Of a stretch of 40,126 nucleotides of DNA, positions 1-8,768 are shown in pieces (the first letter of the stretch is position 1; the number at the start of each line of letters is the position of its first letter). The notes under the pieces are model-generated. The model ran no database searches and had not been told where the DNA came from. It was given only the letters and a program-made list of their open reading frames with translations. The DNA is taken from positions 1 to 40,126 of the forward strand of contig CAJMSX010000035.1 of NCBI GenBank assembly GCA_905216195.1, read 5' to 3'. The position numbers and the translations under genes were made by a program. This DNA comes from an uncultured bacterium. GTDB taxonomy: Bacteria; Bacteroidota; Bacteroidia; Bacteroidales; Marinifilaceae.

Positions 1-1055
1 CCTTCCTCTTCGCACAACCAACCTTTTCGTTTATAACTTTCCACCCGAGGAAGGGCTTTTTCCCAAAAAGAAGCATATTTCTCCCGCAACACCTTCAACT
101 CCGCTCCCCAGCGGGTGCGCAAACGCGTCATGATATACTCGTTGTATAAATCGACATCCGTTAATACCTCTTGTTCAAAATTTAATCGGTTTTCACTTAA
201 ACCGTCGATATAAGCTTTCACCTGAGCTATATTCCACTGCCGGCTGTGCAAATCGTAAGAATGAGCCGAAGGTCCCAGCCCGAGATAAGGTTTTTGTTGC
301 CAATAGGCCGTATTGTGCCGGGAATAAAACCCTTCTTTGGCAAAATTGGATATTTCGTAATGTTCGTATCCCTGTTCCCGCAACCTTTCCGACACCCTCT
401 CATACCGGGCCGCCAGGCGATCGTCGGATTCCGGCGTCCACTCTCCTTTTCGCATACGGTGTTCGAGAACCGAATGTGAGTCTATGCTCAACAGATAAAC
501 CGATACATGCTTCAAGGGCAAAGAAGCAATCCGTTTCAAATCCTCTTCCAGATCCCGAAAGCTACTTCCGGGTAAACCGATGATCAGATCGGCACTGATA
601 TCGGTAAAACCGGCCGATGCTGCGTTTTCAATGCTTTTCACAGCCTGAAAAGCCGAATGAGTCCTATTGATTTGCTTGAGGACACTATCGTTAAAAGACT
701 GCACCCCGATGCTGATCCGGTTGAATCCCAATTGCTTAAATGATTTTAATTTCAGTAAATCTGCATCTTCCGGATTTACTTCTATGGTTTTTTCCGCCTC
801 CCGCCGGAACGTATAATAACGTTCCAAATGCAGGAGAACCGCTTCCAATTCTTCCGGTTCGGAGAAAGAAGGCGTCCCTCCCCCGAAATAAAGAGTTTCG
901 ATTTCAGCGGCAGGCAAATACCCCTGTCTCAGTTCGATCTCCCGGCATAAGGCGCGAAAAAAATCTTTCTTTAAACGGGGAGAAGCCGTGGAGTAAAAAC
1001 CGCAATAAAAACATTTACTCCGGCAAAACGGGATATGTACGTAAATATGTGCCAT
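1..1055 (-). CDS. hemW: HemW-type radical SAM heme chaperone (partial, C-terminus off window)
   Basis: The frame opens at ATG 1055 on the minus strand and stays open to the window edge, so about 351 residues are visible and only the C-terminal tail is missing. The start reads MAHIYVHIPFCRSKCFYCGF, giving the CxxxCxxC cluster that binds the 4Fe-4S of radical SAM enzymes. A YFGGGTPS motif, a NPED segment and an IGVQSF segment follow, all typical of the HemN/HemW family. HemW proteins insert heme into client proteins rather than acting as coproporphyrinogen dehydrogenases. HemW is preferred to HemN because of the short N-terminus before the first Cys. The gene lies 22 bases after the LAB_N gene, probably in one operon with it and the upstream glycosyltransferase. 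Confidence 0.9.
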   Translation of the reverse strand, partial: MAHIYVHIPFCRSKCFYCGFYSTASPRLKKDFFRALCREIELRQGYLPAAEIETLYFGGGTPSFSEPEELEAVLLHLERYYTFRREAEKTIEVNPEDADLLKLKSFKQLGFNRISIGVQSFNDSVLKQINRTHSAFQAVKSIENAASAGFTDISADLIIGLPGSSFRDLEEDLKRIASLPLKHVSVYLLSIDSHSVLEHRMRKGEWTPESDDRLAARYERVSERLREQGYEHYEISNFAKEGFYSRHNTAYWQQKPYLGLGPSAHSYDLHSRQWNIAQVKAYIDGLSENRLNFEQEVLTDVDLYNEYIMTRLRTRWGAELKVLREKYASFWEKALPRVESYKRKGWLCEEE

Positions 1056-1077
1056 CCGTATTCAAATCACAGGGAGA

Positions 1078-1689
1078 TCACCTGCGTTCATGCTTCAAAA
1101 TATAAATATTCCGGCTATACACCAATATGCCGGTGGATTGCCCCAGAATCAAAACCGGATCGCGCCGATACAAGGCGTAAGCCACGATAATCAAAGAGCC
1201 CGTCAGACTGATCAGCCAAAACCCCAAAGGTAAAAGCGATTCGTGCTTTTTCCGGGAATACACCCACTGATATACAAAGCGGAGGGTAAAAATAATTTGC
1301 CCCATAGAACCGAAAACCAAGAGCCACAAAGGGATATCTTCGTTCCGGAAAAACTGGTCGACGAAGCCGGCAGCGTCTTTCATCATATAAAGAACGGCAG
1401 CGACCGGAGTAAACAATAAAATACAACGTACGATCAGCGGAATCTTTTTCCAGCTTTCCTTCTGATCCAGATTCCAGATATAAATATAGTAAGCGATCAG
1501 TTGTCCCAAAATAATAGCGAAATCGTCTCTTAACCAACCGTAAACAAATAACAAATAGGAGGCAGCGATACTCAGTTTCCAGAAAATGGAAGGGGATACG
1601 ACTTTTTTCGCTTTTTCCGATAAAATCCACTGAAAAAGCAAACGGGCAGAAAAGAGAAGTTGTGCGAGAAAGCCGATAATATAAATCAT
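1078..1689 (-). CDS. Integral membrane protein with two LAB_N (lipid A biosynthesis N-terminal) domains
   Basis: The 203-residue protein is a tandem of two LAB_N units. The first, near residues 13-75, has FSARLLFQW, SPSIFW, a YGWLRDDFAI stretch and GQLIAYYIYIWNL. The second, near 135-200, has FTLRFVYQW, LPLGFW, YRRDPVLILGQ and VYSRNIYIL. Each unit is mostly hydrophobic helices. In some bacteria LAB_N is fused to LpxB; here it stands alone, as is common in Bacteroidota, and its biochemical role is not established. I chose ATG 1689 because homologues begin close to the MIYIIGFLAQ segment. The frame also allows TTG at 1713, adding eight residues. It lies directly after a polyprenyl-phosphate-type glycosyltransferase, which suggests joint work on a lipid-linked envelope sugar. 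Confidence 0.8.
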   Translation of the reverse strand: MIYIIGFLAQLLFSARLLFQWILSEKAKKVVSPSIFWKLSIAASYLLFVYGWLRDDFAIILGQLIAYYIYIWNLDQKESWKKIPLIVRCILLFTPVAAVLYMMKDAAGFVDQFFRNEDIPLWLLVFGSMGQIIFTLRFVYQWVYSRKKHESLLPLGFWLISLTGSLIIVAYALYRRDPVLILGQSTGILVYSRNIYILKHERR

Positions 1690-1722
1690 AACTACCTGTA
1701 AAAATACCTTCAAATCCCGAAA

Positions 1723-2457
1723 CTACCGGTTCAGATTATTTTCAGCCACCTGATAATTGATATACCGCTTTTTCATCCACCGGTAAGCGAAACAGTCTTT
1801 AAAAGGACCGATCAACCGGTTCCATAAATGATATTTGGATTTGCCGGCCAAGCGGGGAAAATGACGAACCGGCACTTGTTTTACTTTCCCGTGTTGCAAT
1901 TGAATGAGAGCCGGCAAGAACCGGTGCATCCCGGTAAAAAACGGTATTCTCCGGGCATATTCCGTACGGAGGATCTTTAAAGGGCAGCCCGTATCTTCCA
2001 CTCCGTCGTGGGTCATAGCCCGGCGGAAGCCGTTGGCGATACGGGAAGACATATTTTTCACAAAACTGTCTTTACGGCCGGTTCTTATACCCATCACCAT
2101 CTCGTAATTCTCCAGATCGTCCATCAACAGATTGAAGTCTTCAGGCGAAGTTTGCAAATCGGCATCGATATAGCCTACATAAGGGGAAAAAGCGTGATCG
2201 ATACCCGCTTTCATGGCTGCGCTCAACCCTCCGTTAGACGCCAGCGACAAATAAAAAAAGTCGGGATTCCGGCTACATATCTGCTCCATCAGGCGGGGAC
2301 TTTGATCGGTAGATCCGTCGTTTACAAACAAAATACAGGAAGGAAGTTTGGAAATTCGTAAAAAATGGGACAATTCTTTTTCTAACCGAGACATATTCCC
2401 TTCCTCATTATAAACGGGAACGACAATGGTTAATTGATAAGCGGCCGTTTTATTCAT
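1723..2457 (-). CDS. Family 2 glycosyltransferase (DPM1/ArnC-like)
   Basis: This is a 244-residue GT-A fold glycosyltransferase with no predicted C-terminal membrane helices. It shows LTIVVPVYNEE at the N-terminus, VNDGSTD near residue 46, the metal-binding DADLQTSPED near 97 and GIRTGRKDS near 122. These fit enzymes that move a sugar from a nucleotide donor to a polyprenyl phosphate, or related GT2 enzymes; the acceptor cannot be read from the sequence. The ATG at 2457 gives a normal N-terminus and starts the leftward transcript. The next gene, a LAB_N membrane protein, follows after 33 bases, and hemW after that. The pair suggests lipid or envelope glycan modification. Confidence 0.85.
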   Translation of the reverse strand: MNKTAAYQLTIVVPVYNEEGNMSRLEKELSHFLRISKLPSCILFVNDGSTDQSPRLMEQICSRNPDFFYLSLASNGGLSAAMKAGIDHAFSPYVGYIDADLQTSPEDFNLLMDDLENYEMVMGIRTGRKDSFVKNMSSRIANGFRRAMTHDGVEDTGCPLKILRTEYARRIPFFTGMHRFLPALIQLQHGKVKQVPVRHFPRLAGKSKYHLWNRLIGPFKDCFAYRWMKKRYINYQVAENNLNR

Positions 2458-2493
2458 ATTTAAATTTTACATTCAATTCATTAAAGAATCAGA

Positions 2494-2501
2494 CAAAATT
2501 A
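2494..2501 (-). promoter_or_regulatory. Candidate -7 element for the leftward glycosyltransferase operon
   Basis: The minus strand reads TAATTTTG, matching the Bacteroides -7 consensus TAnnTTTG, 37 bases upstream of the glycosyltransferase ATG. I see no good TTTG at -33. Its position between divergent genes is the main support. Confidence 0.35.
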
Positions 2502-2503
2502 AT

Positions 2504-2511
2504 TAGCTTTG
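2504..2511 (+). promoter_or_regulatory. Candidate -7 element for pyrH-dxs-crp
   Basis: The plus strand reads TAGCTTTG, matching TAnnTTTG. The -33 position with N19 spacing holds TTAA, a partial match. A start near 2518 would give a leader of about 130 bases before pyrH. It lies two bases from the divergent element at 2494-2501. Confidence 0.4.
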
Positions 2512-2651
2512 CTCTAGTTTTTATAAGAACGGGTAAAATTTTATTATTTTAAATCGTAGGATCGATGAAAAGTCCGATTTTCAGGGCCTTATTCCTGTAT
2601 ACGGAAACCATATAACTACAAATTTGTTTGACAAAATATAAGGACAAAGAT

Positions 2652-3362
2652 ATGAAATATAAGCGCATTTTGTTAAAACTAAGCGGGGAATCTTTAATGG
2701 GTAACCAAAAATACGGCATAGACGTAACATGTGTAGAGAGTTATGCCAGGCAAATCCGGGAAATTGCAGAGTGGGGGGTTCAAATCGGAATCGTTATAGG
2801 AGGAGGTAATATTTTCAGAGGGTTAAGCGGAACGAATAAGGGCTTCGACCGGGTAAAGGGCGATAGTATGGGGATGCTGGCTACGGTAATCAACGGATTG
2901 GCATTAAGTTCGGCTTTGGACAACGAAGGATGTAAAAACCGGGTATTGACCGCCGTTCGCATGGAACCCATCGGAGAATTTTACTCCAAAACCAAAGCGA
3001 TGGAATACCTGGAACGGGGATATGTCGCTATTTTCTGTGCGGGAACCGGAAATCCTTATTTCACGACCGATACGGGCAGCAGTCTGAGGGCTATCGAAAT
3101 AGAAGCGGACGCCATGCTGAAGGGGACCCGGGTGGACGGGATTTACACCGCTGATCCGGAAAAAGACCCGACGGCTCAAAAATACGACCGCATCACTTAC
3201 GACGAAATATACCGCCAAGGCCTGAAAGTAATGGACCTGACCGCAACGACTATGTGTAAAGAAAATCATCTGCCTATCGTGGTCTTCAACATGGACGTGG
3301 AAGGGAACCTCAAACGCTTGATAAGCGGAGAAGAAATTGGAACTGTAGTATACGAGAAATGA
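2652..3362 (+). CDS. pyrH: UMP kinase
   Basis: UMP kinase phosphorylates UMP to UDP with ATP in pyrimidine nucleotide synthesis and belongs to the amino acid kinase fold. The 236-residue product begins MKYKRILLKLSGESLMG, the usual UMP kinase N-terminus with the phosphate-binding lysine and SGE. It continues with a GGGNIFRG loop, CAGTGNPYFTTDT in the middle and DGIYTADPEKDP near the end. The frame extends upstream to a TTG at 2628, but ATG 2652 gives the family N-terminus and is preceded by AAGGAC. The stop overlaps the dxs start as ATGA, which suggests translational coupling. Confidence 0.96.
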   Translation: MKYKRILLKLSGESLMGNQKYGIDVTCVESYARQIREIAEWGVQIGIVIGGGNIFRGLSGTNKGFDRVKGDSMGMLATVINGLALSSALDNEGCKNRVLTAVRMEPIGEFYSKTKAMEYLERGYVAIFCAGTGNPYFTTDTGSSLRAIEIEADAMLKGTRVDGIYTADPEKDPTAQKYDRITYDEIYRQGLKVMDLTATTMCKENHLPIVVFNMDVEGNLKRLISGEEIGTVVYEK

Positions 3363-5272
3363 GTTTACTAGATGACATAAATTCGCCGGAGGACCTGAAA
3401 AAAATTCCGGAAGACGCCCTGATTACGCTATGTCAGGAAATCCGTCGTAAAATCATCGACGATTGTGCGGAAAATCCGGGACATCTCGGAGCCAGCCTCG
3501 GAGTGATCGAGTTGACCGTCGCCCTCCACTATGTTTTGAATACGCCTTACGACAATTTGATTTGGGACGTAGGACATCAGTCCTATGCCCATAAAATCCT
3601 CACCGGCCGGAAGGAACAATTCAAAACCAAACGATTATACGGGGGCATCAGCGGCTTCCCCCGCATGTCGGAAAGTGAATACGACTCTTTCGGAACGGGA
3701 CATTCTTCCACTTCGATTTCCGCCGCTCTCGGAATGGCCATCGCCGCACAGATGAGCGGAGAGGAAGACCGGCAGTCCGTCGCCGTCATCGGAGACGGCT
3801 CCATGACGGGCGGCATGGCTTTCGAAGCTTTGAACAATGCGGCGGTTCACAATACCAACTTACTGGTTATCCTCAACGACAACAACATGGCCATCGATCC
3901 GAATGTCGGCGGCCTGAACGACTATTTGCTGGATATCGCCACCTCCAAAACCTACAATAAACTGAAAGACGACGTATGGCATATGCTCGGGCGGTTCAAC
4001 AAATTCAAACCCGGCATGCGGGGCTTCATCCAAAACATCGATAACAGCATTAAATCCATGCTGCTGAAACGGAGCAATTTATTTGAAGCCCTGGGATTAC
4101 GGTATTTCGGACCGGTAGACGGACATGACATCAATCATCTGGTGAAAGTATTACGGGACTTGAAAAACATCAAGGGACCTAAGCTGCTACACTGCATCAC
4201 CGTCAAAGGGAAAGGCTTGAAACAAGCGGAAACCGACCAAACGACCTGGCACGCTCCGGGGAAGTACGACCGGATTACCGGAGAACTTTTGCACGATCCG
4301 CACCCCTCCTTAACGCCCCGTTTCCAGGACGTCTTCGGAACCACCCTGCTCGAATTGGCCCGCAACAACCCTAAAATCATAGGCATTACCCCGGCCATGC
4401 CTACCGGTTGCTCCCTGAATATTATGATGAAAGAAATGCCCGACCGCTGTTTCGATGTGGGAATAGCCGAACAACATGCAGTCACCTTCTCAGCCGGTCT
4501 GGCGGCAAAAGGATTTATTCCCTTTTGCAACATCTATTCTTCCTTTATGCAACGCGCTTACGATCAGATCATACATGACGTAGCTCTCCAAAAGCTGAAC
4601 GTCGTATTGTGCCTGGACCGGGGGGGACTGGTAGGTGCTGACGGTCCTACGCATCACGGAGCCTTCGACCTGGCTTACCTGCATTGCATCCCCAATTTGA
4701 CGGTAGCCGCTCCTTATGATGAAGAAGAATTACGCAACCTGATGTATACGGCCCAACTGCCCGATAAAGGTCCTTTTTCCATCCGTTATCCGAGAGGAAA
4801 CGGTTTTCTGACCGACTGGCAGACTCCTTTTACAGAAATCCCGATCGGCAAAGGCCGCTGCCTGATCGAGGGGGAAGAGGTAGCTTTACTTTCCCTCGGG
4901 TCTATCGGAAATACAGCCCGGAAAGCCGTTGAAAAATACCCGGAAGGCCGTGTAGCTCTCTACGACATGCGTTTTTTAAAACCCCTGGACGAAGAACTCC
5001 TCCATCAAATATTCCGGAAATTTTCCAGAATCATTACTCTGGAAGACGGAACCGTTTCCGGGGGATTCGGAAGCGCTGTGCTGGAATTTATGGCCGACTA
5101 CAAATACAAAGCCGAAGTCGTACGCCTCGGCATCCCAGACCGTTTTATAGAACACGGAACCCAACAACAATTGTATGCCGAATGCGGCTATGACGAAAAA
5201 GCCGTTTACCGGCAGATCGGTTGTATGCTAAACAAAAAAGTAACACCTGTAAGGATTGCGCAAGAAAAATGA
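3359..5272 (+). CDS. dxs: 1-deoxy-D-xylulose-5-phosphate synthase
   Basis: DXS condenses pyruvate with glyceraldehyde 3-phosphate, the first step of the non-mevalonate isoprenoid pathway, and also feeds thiamine and pyridoxal synthesis. The 637-residue length is normal. Visible hallmarks are WDVGHQSYAHKILTGR near residue 67, the thiamine diphosphate motif GDGSMTGG...NDNNMAI near 144-180, FEALGLRYFGPVDGHD near 243, the GIAEQHAV segment of the pyrimidine-binding domain and a transketolase C-terminal domain. Its start overlaps the pyrH stop and its stop overlaps the ATG of the Crp/Fnr gene, so three unrelated functions share one compact operon. Confidence 0.97.
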   Translation: MSLLDDINSPEDLKKIPEDALITLCQEIRRKIIDDCAENPGHLGASLGVIELTVALHYVLNTPYDNLIWDVGHQSYAHKILTGRKEQFKTKRLYGGISGFPRMSESEYDSFGTGHSSTSISAALGMAIAAQMSGEEDRQSVAVIGDGSMTGGMAFEALNNAAVHNTNLLVILNDNNMAIDPNVGGLNDYLLDIATSKTYNKLKDDVWHMLGRFNKFKPGMRGFIQNIDNSIKSMLLKRSNLFEALGLRYFGPVDGHDINHLVKVLRDLKNIKGPKLLHCITVKGKGLKQAETDQTTWHAPGKYDRITGELLHDPHPSLTPRFQDVFGTTLLELARNNPKIIGITPAMPTGCSLNIMMKEMPDRCFDVGIAEQHAVTFSAGLAAKGFIPFCNIYSSFMQRAYDQIIHDVALQKLNVVLCLDRGGLVGADGPTHHGAFDLAYLHCIPNLTVAAPYDEEELRNLMYTAQLPDKGPFSIRYPRGNGFLTDWQTPFTEIPIGKGRCLIEGEEVALLSLGSIGNTARKAVEKYPEGRVALYDMRFLKPLDEELLHQIFRKFSRIITLEDGTVSGGFGSAVLEFMADYKYKAEVVRLGIPDRFIEHGTQQQLYAECGYDEKAVYRQIGCMLNKKVTPVRIAQEK

Positions 5273-5970
5273 AAGAAGAGGTAAAATTACCGGGAATTGT
5301 CGAATGTCGCGAGAAATTCAGACAAACTTTTAAAAATCTGTCCAACGAAGAACTGACGGAACTCTTCCAGAACAATTCCGTTAAATTCTATAAAAAGGGG
5401 AGCCTCGTATATGCCGAAGGCACCCGGATGCGGGGATGTTATTTCGTATACAGCGGAATCATTAAAATCTATCAAACCGGACAGGAAGGGAAAGAACAAA
5501 TATTGAAATTCGAAAAAGAAGGAGATTTTTTCGGTTTCCGGTCCGTTATCCTCAAAGAAAAAGCCTGTACGTCCGTCGAAACACTTACGGACGCCATACT
5601 ATACTTTATCCCCGATTCTTCTCTATACGAGCTGATCAAAAGTAATCCCGACTTTGCTTACGAACTCATGCAAATAGCCTGTAAAGAACTGGGAGAATCC
5701 AACCGGTATATCAAGGATATCGCTCAAAAATCGGTCAAACAACGCCTGGCGGAAATCCTGCTGCTGATGGCCAGCGATTTCGGAATGGATAGCGACGGTT
5801 CACTCCGCCTGAACATCTCCCGGGAAGATCTGAGCAATTTCGTCGGAACCGCCACGGAAACCGTTATCCGCCTCTTATCCGAATTTAAAAACGAAGGGCT
5901 GGTCGAGGCAAAAGGCCGTAAAATAAAACTCATGAACCTGAATCAACTAAAAAAAATCGCTGGAATTTGA
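5269..5970 (+). CDS. Crp/Fnr family transcription regulator
   Basis: The 233-residue protein has an N-terminal cyclic-nucleotide-binding-like beta-roll (about residues 25-140, with KKGSLVYAEG and GDFFGFRSVI) and a C-terminal winged helix. The helix-turn-helix lies near ISREDLSNFVGTATETVIRLLSEF. The effector cannot be told; the beta-roll lacks an obvious cAMP-binding arginine motif. The ATG overlaps the dxs stop as ATGA, the same coupling as pyrH/dxs. The frame stays open upstream to a TTG at 5221, which would add 16 residues containing CKDC. Related regulators often carry N-terminal cysteines, so the longer form is a real alternative. The target genes are unknown. Confidence 0.85.
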   Translation: MKEEVKLPGIVECREKFRQTFKNLSNEELTELFQNNSVKFYKKGSLVYAEGTRMRGCYFVYSGIIKIYQTGQEGKEQILKFEKEGDFFGFRSVILKEKACTSVETLTDAILYFIPDSSLYELIKSNPDFAYELMQIACKELGESNRYIKDIAQKSVKQRLAEILLLMASDFGMDSDGSLRLNISREDLSNFVGTATETVIRLLSEFKNEGLVEAKGRKIKLMNLNQLKKIAGI

Positions 5971-6122
5971 TGCGAATATGGTTTTGTGGTACCTTCCGTT
6001 TCAGGGCTGAGCGCCTGTGTTTGCTGGCCTTTCTATTTTTATTTCCTTTTTGGTTCCAATCCCGGAAATTTATTGTAATTTAACACGACTTTTTTAATGT
6101 CTAACTATACAAATTTTTTACA

Positions 6123-7325
6123 ATGCCGCAAATATCAGAAAAAGGGAAAATGGTCCCTGCATCCCCTATTCGGAAGCTCGTTCCTTATGCCGACAAAGCG
6201 AAAGAAAGAGGTATTAAAGTGTATCACCTCAATATCGGTCAACCCGATATAGAAACGCCTTCTCTCGCTTTGGAGGCGGTGAAAAACATGAATTTACCCG
6301 TAATCGCCTACACGGCTTCCGGAGGAAATCAAAATCTCCGGATCAAATTAGCCGGGTATTACCAAAAGCTGGGAATTGACATTAAACCCGAAGAAGTACT
6401 CATTACGACCGGGGGATCGGAAGCTATTTTGTTTGCTTTCATGAGCACGCTGAACGAAGGGGATGAAATCATCATCCCGGAACCTTATTATGCCAATTAT
6501 ACGGCTTTTGCTGTAATGACGGGCGTAAAAGTCAAAACGGTAACTTCCAAAATCGAAAACGGATTTGCACTTCCTCCCATTCAGGAAATCGAAAAACTGA
6601 TTACTCCTCAAACCAAGGGAATCGTCATTATCAATCCCAACAATCCGACCGGCTATCTGTATTCCCGGGAAGAATTGGAAGAATTGGCCAAAATTGTGAA
6701 AAAATACGACCTCTATTTGTATTCGGACGAAGTTTACAGGAGATATTGCTATGACGGACTCCAGCACTTCTCGGTGATGAACCTGAAAGGCATCGAACAA
6801 AATGTGATTTTATTCGATTCTTTTTCGAAAAGATACAGTGAATGCGGTATCCGCGTAGGAGCGTTGATCACCCGTAACAAAGAAATCCTGACTACAGCCA
6901 TGAGATTTGCGATGGCCCGTTTGTGTCCGCCTGCTTTGGGACAAATTGCGGCCGAAGCTTCTCTGGACACCCCGGAAGAATATTTTGTAAACGTACGCAA
7001 AGAATACATCGAAAGGCGGAATTTTATGGTCGACGCCCTTAATAAAATGCCGGGGGTAGTCTGTCCGATGCCTAAAGGAGCTTTTTATTCCATCGTTCGG
7101 TTACCGGTGGACGACGCCGATAAATTCGCACAGTGGCTGCTGGAAGAATTCGATTACAACGGACAAACCGTTATGGTAGCTCCGGCCAGCGGGTTCTATG
7201 ATACTCCGGGCTTAGGCAAGGACGAAGTCAGAATTGCCTATGTATTAAAAATAAGCGAATTGAAAAAAGCCATGGAAACCTTAGCAATGGCTTTGAAAGC
7301 TTATCCGGGAGCAAAACAGGTATAA
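6123..7325 (+). CDS. Class I/II pyridoxal-phosphate aminotransferase (aspartate aminotransferase-like)
   Basis: The 400-residue fold-type I aminotransferase shows LNIGQPDIETP at the N-terminus, TTGGSEAI for phosphate binding, IINPNNPTGY, YSDEVYR and the cofactor-lysine segment DSFSKRYSECGIRVGAL. A C-terminal VRIAYVL segment carries the substrate-carboxylate arginine. It is closest to the aspartate/aromatic aminotransferase subfamily, but the sequence does not settle substrate choice. It stands alone: 152 bases separate it from the Crp/Fnr gene, and a promoter-like element follows it. It is distinct from the second aminotransferase in the Phe/Tyr operon of this window. Confidence 0.87.
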   Translation: MPQISEKGKMVPASPIRKLVPYADKAKERGIKVYHLNIGQPDIETPSLALEAVKNMNLPVIAYTASGGNQNLRIKLAGYYQKLGIDIKPEEVLITTGGSEAILFAFMSTLNEGDEIIIPEPYYANYTAFAVMTGVKVKTVTSKIENGFALPPIQEIEKLITPQTKGIVIINPNNPTGYLYSREELEELAKIVKKYDLYLYSDEVYRRYCYDGLQHFSVMNLKGIEQNVILFDSFSKRYSECGIRVGALITRNKEILTTAMRFAMARLCPPALGQIAAEASLDTPEEYFVNVRKEYIERRNFMVDALNKMPGVVCPMPKGAFYSIVRLPVDDADKFAQWLLEEFDYNGQTVMVAPASGFYDTPGLGKDEVRIAYVLKISELKKAMETLAMALKAYPGAKQV

Positions 7326-7328
7326 CGG

Positions 7329-7358
7329 TTTCGGCTATTGAATATTTTGCTATCTTTG
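7329..7358 (+). promoter_or_regulatory. Promoter for the acyltransferase gene
   Basis: TTTC (7329-7332) is followed after 18 bases by TATCTTTG (7351-7358), an exact TAnnTTTG -7 box. A start near 7365 gives a leader of about 37 bases before ATG 7402. Confidence 0.6.
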
Positions 7359-7401
7359 CAACGGAATAAGGTTGTTTGCAATTTTTTAGAAAGGTTAAGA
7401 T

Positions 7402-8532
7402 ATGACATCGGATTCGGAATTTGACAGCATAAGGCCCTATCGGGAAAGTGAAGTGGTCGCTGCTACGGAAAGGCTCAGCCATTCGCCAGGCTTTTTATCG
7501 ACTTTTGCAGAATTGACCAAAATGGATAAAGACACCATTACGGCCGCTTTATCCGGTATCCGCACCCGGGACGAATTCCAAAGCAGATTCTTCGGCCCTG
7601 CCATCAAAGCCATCATCAGTCATACTTCGGACGGAGTAACCGCCAGTGGACTGGAAAACCTGGACCCGAACGTATCTTATCTTTTCATTTCCAACCATCG
7701 GGACATCATTCTGGACTCCGCTATCCTCAATCTGATTTTGAGAGAAAACGGTTTCAAATATACCCAGGCGGCGATCGGGAGTAATCTGCTGGTCAACGAA
7801 TGGGTAACGGACCTGGTGAAACTGGATTCCTGTTTCATTATCGAACGGGACATTCCGGTACGGGAAATGATTACCAGTTCGGCTCTTCGTTCCAAATACA
7901 TTCGTTCTACCATCGAGGAAGGCAAAAACTCCATCTGGATCGCCCAGAAAGAAGGCAGAACCAAAAACGGAGACGACCGGACGCAACCCAGCCTTTTGAA
8001 AATGTTTAAAATGAGCGGGACGAAGGATTTTGCGGATAATTTCCGGCAATTGAGAATCGTTCCGCTTTCTATATCTTATGAGTGGGAGCCTTGTGACGAT
8101 CTTAAAACCAGCGAATTATATACCAGGACCGTCAGCGACTACGTAAAAACGCCGGAAGAAGACATGCGCAGCATGCAAACCGGTCTCGGCGTCTACAAAG
8201 GAAGAATCAGCTTCGTCGCTGATAAGCCGGTAGAACTTATATTGAACGATATCAGCAAATTGCCGTCTAACGGAGAGCGTCTGGAAGCCCTGGCCCGTTA
8301 CATCGATACCATCATCCATAAAAATTTTAAATTGTGGCCGAACAATTACATCGCCTACGATTTACTTCATTCAGTAAATAAATTTTCTCCTTTCTACACC
8401 GACGAAGAAAAAGAACGTTTTATCCGCATGATGACGCAGAAAATCGACCGGATAGAAGGAAACCGCTCTATGCTGAACAATATTTTTCTGGAGATTTACG
8501 CCAACCCAGTAAAGAACAGTTTAGGCTTATAA
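7402..8532 (+). CDS. PlsC-like phospholipid acyltransferase
   Basis: The 376-residue protein carries glycerolipid acyltransferase motifs: NHRDIILD near residue 98 (the NHxxxxD catalytic motif) and QKEGRTKNGDDRT near 176, the counterpart of the EGTR phosphate-binding block. RIVPLSISYE near 216 corresponds to block IV. It likely acylates a glycerol-phosphate or lysophosphatidate at the inner membrane. It is longer than typical PlsC (about 240 residues), with roughly 75 residues ahead of the catalytic block and a C-terminal extension, a layout shared by a Bacteroidota group. There is no clear transmembrane helix. A promoter-like element precedes it, and two small ORFs and gltX follow. Confidence 0.8.
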   Translation: MTSDSEFDSIRPYRESEVVAATERLSHSPGFLSTFAELTKMDKDTITAALSGIRTRDEFQSRFFGPAIKAIISHTSDGVTASGLENLDPNVSYLFISNHRDIILDSAILNLILRENGFKYTQAAIGSNLLVNEWVTDLVKLDSCFIIERDIPVREMITSSALRSKYIRSTIEEGKNSIWIAQKEGRTKNGDDRTQPSLLKMFKMSGTKDFADNFRQLRIVPLSISYEWEPCDDLKTSELYTRTVSDYVKTPEEDMRSMQTGLGVYKGRISFVADKPVELILNDISKLPSNGERLEALARYIDTIIHKNFKLWPNNYIAYDLLHSVNKFSPFYTDEEKERFIRMMTQKIDRIEGNRSMLNNIFLEIYANPVKNSLGL

Positions 8533-8584
8533 CCCAAATCAGGCCGGGAATTTTTGCTTTATTTTTATTATAAATCTACCGAAT

Positions 8585-8767
8585 ATGAAAACTGTACGAC
8601 TTTTAATCCTGTTGTCGGCCTTTTTAATCATGATTTCCAGCGTGTATACCCTGATGACTAACGTGGGAGACCGCATTGCCGTGTACATCAATATCGGCGC
8701 TATGTTTGCCCTGGTATTGGCGATTTCGGTGATGAATTTTAAAGGAAAACCCAAAGACCATATCTGA
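8585..8767 (+). CDS. Small two-helix membrane protein of unknown function
   Basis: The 60-residue product has two hydrophobic stretches, near residues 4-24 (VRLLILLSAFLIMISSVYTLM) and 32-50 (AVYINIGAMFALVLAISVM), joined by a short polar loop and ended by a basic tail. That is a helical hairpin in the inner membrane. I do not recognise a family. Translation is supported by an ATG-to-stop frame of sensible composition that ends one base before the next ORF, suggesting an operon reaching gltX. Confidence 0.6.
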   Translation: MKTVRLLILLSAFLIMISSVYTLMTNVGDRIAVYINIGAMFALVLAISVMNFKGKPKDHI

Positions 8768-8768
8768 T

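Noticed and set aside
740..1105. 121-codon plus-strand frame
   Set aside because: It is the reverse of hemW, whose radical SAM motifs are unambiguous.
2565..2615. 16-codon frame (MKSPIFRALFLYTETI) before pyrH, considered as a leader peptide
   Set aside because: It has no codon bias toward an amino acid linked to pyrH and no terminator follows it.
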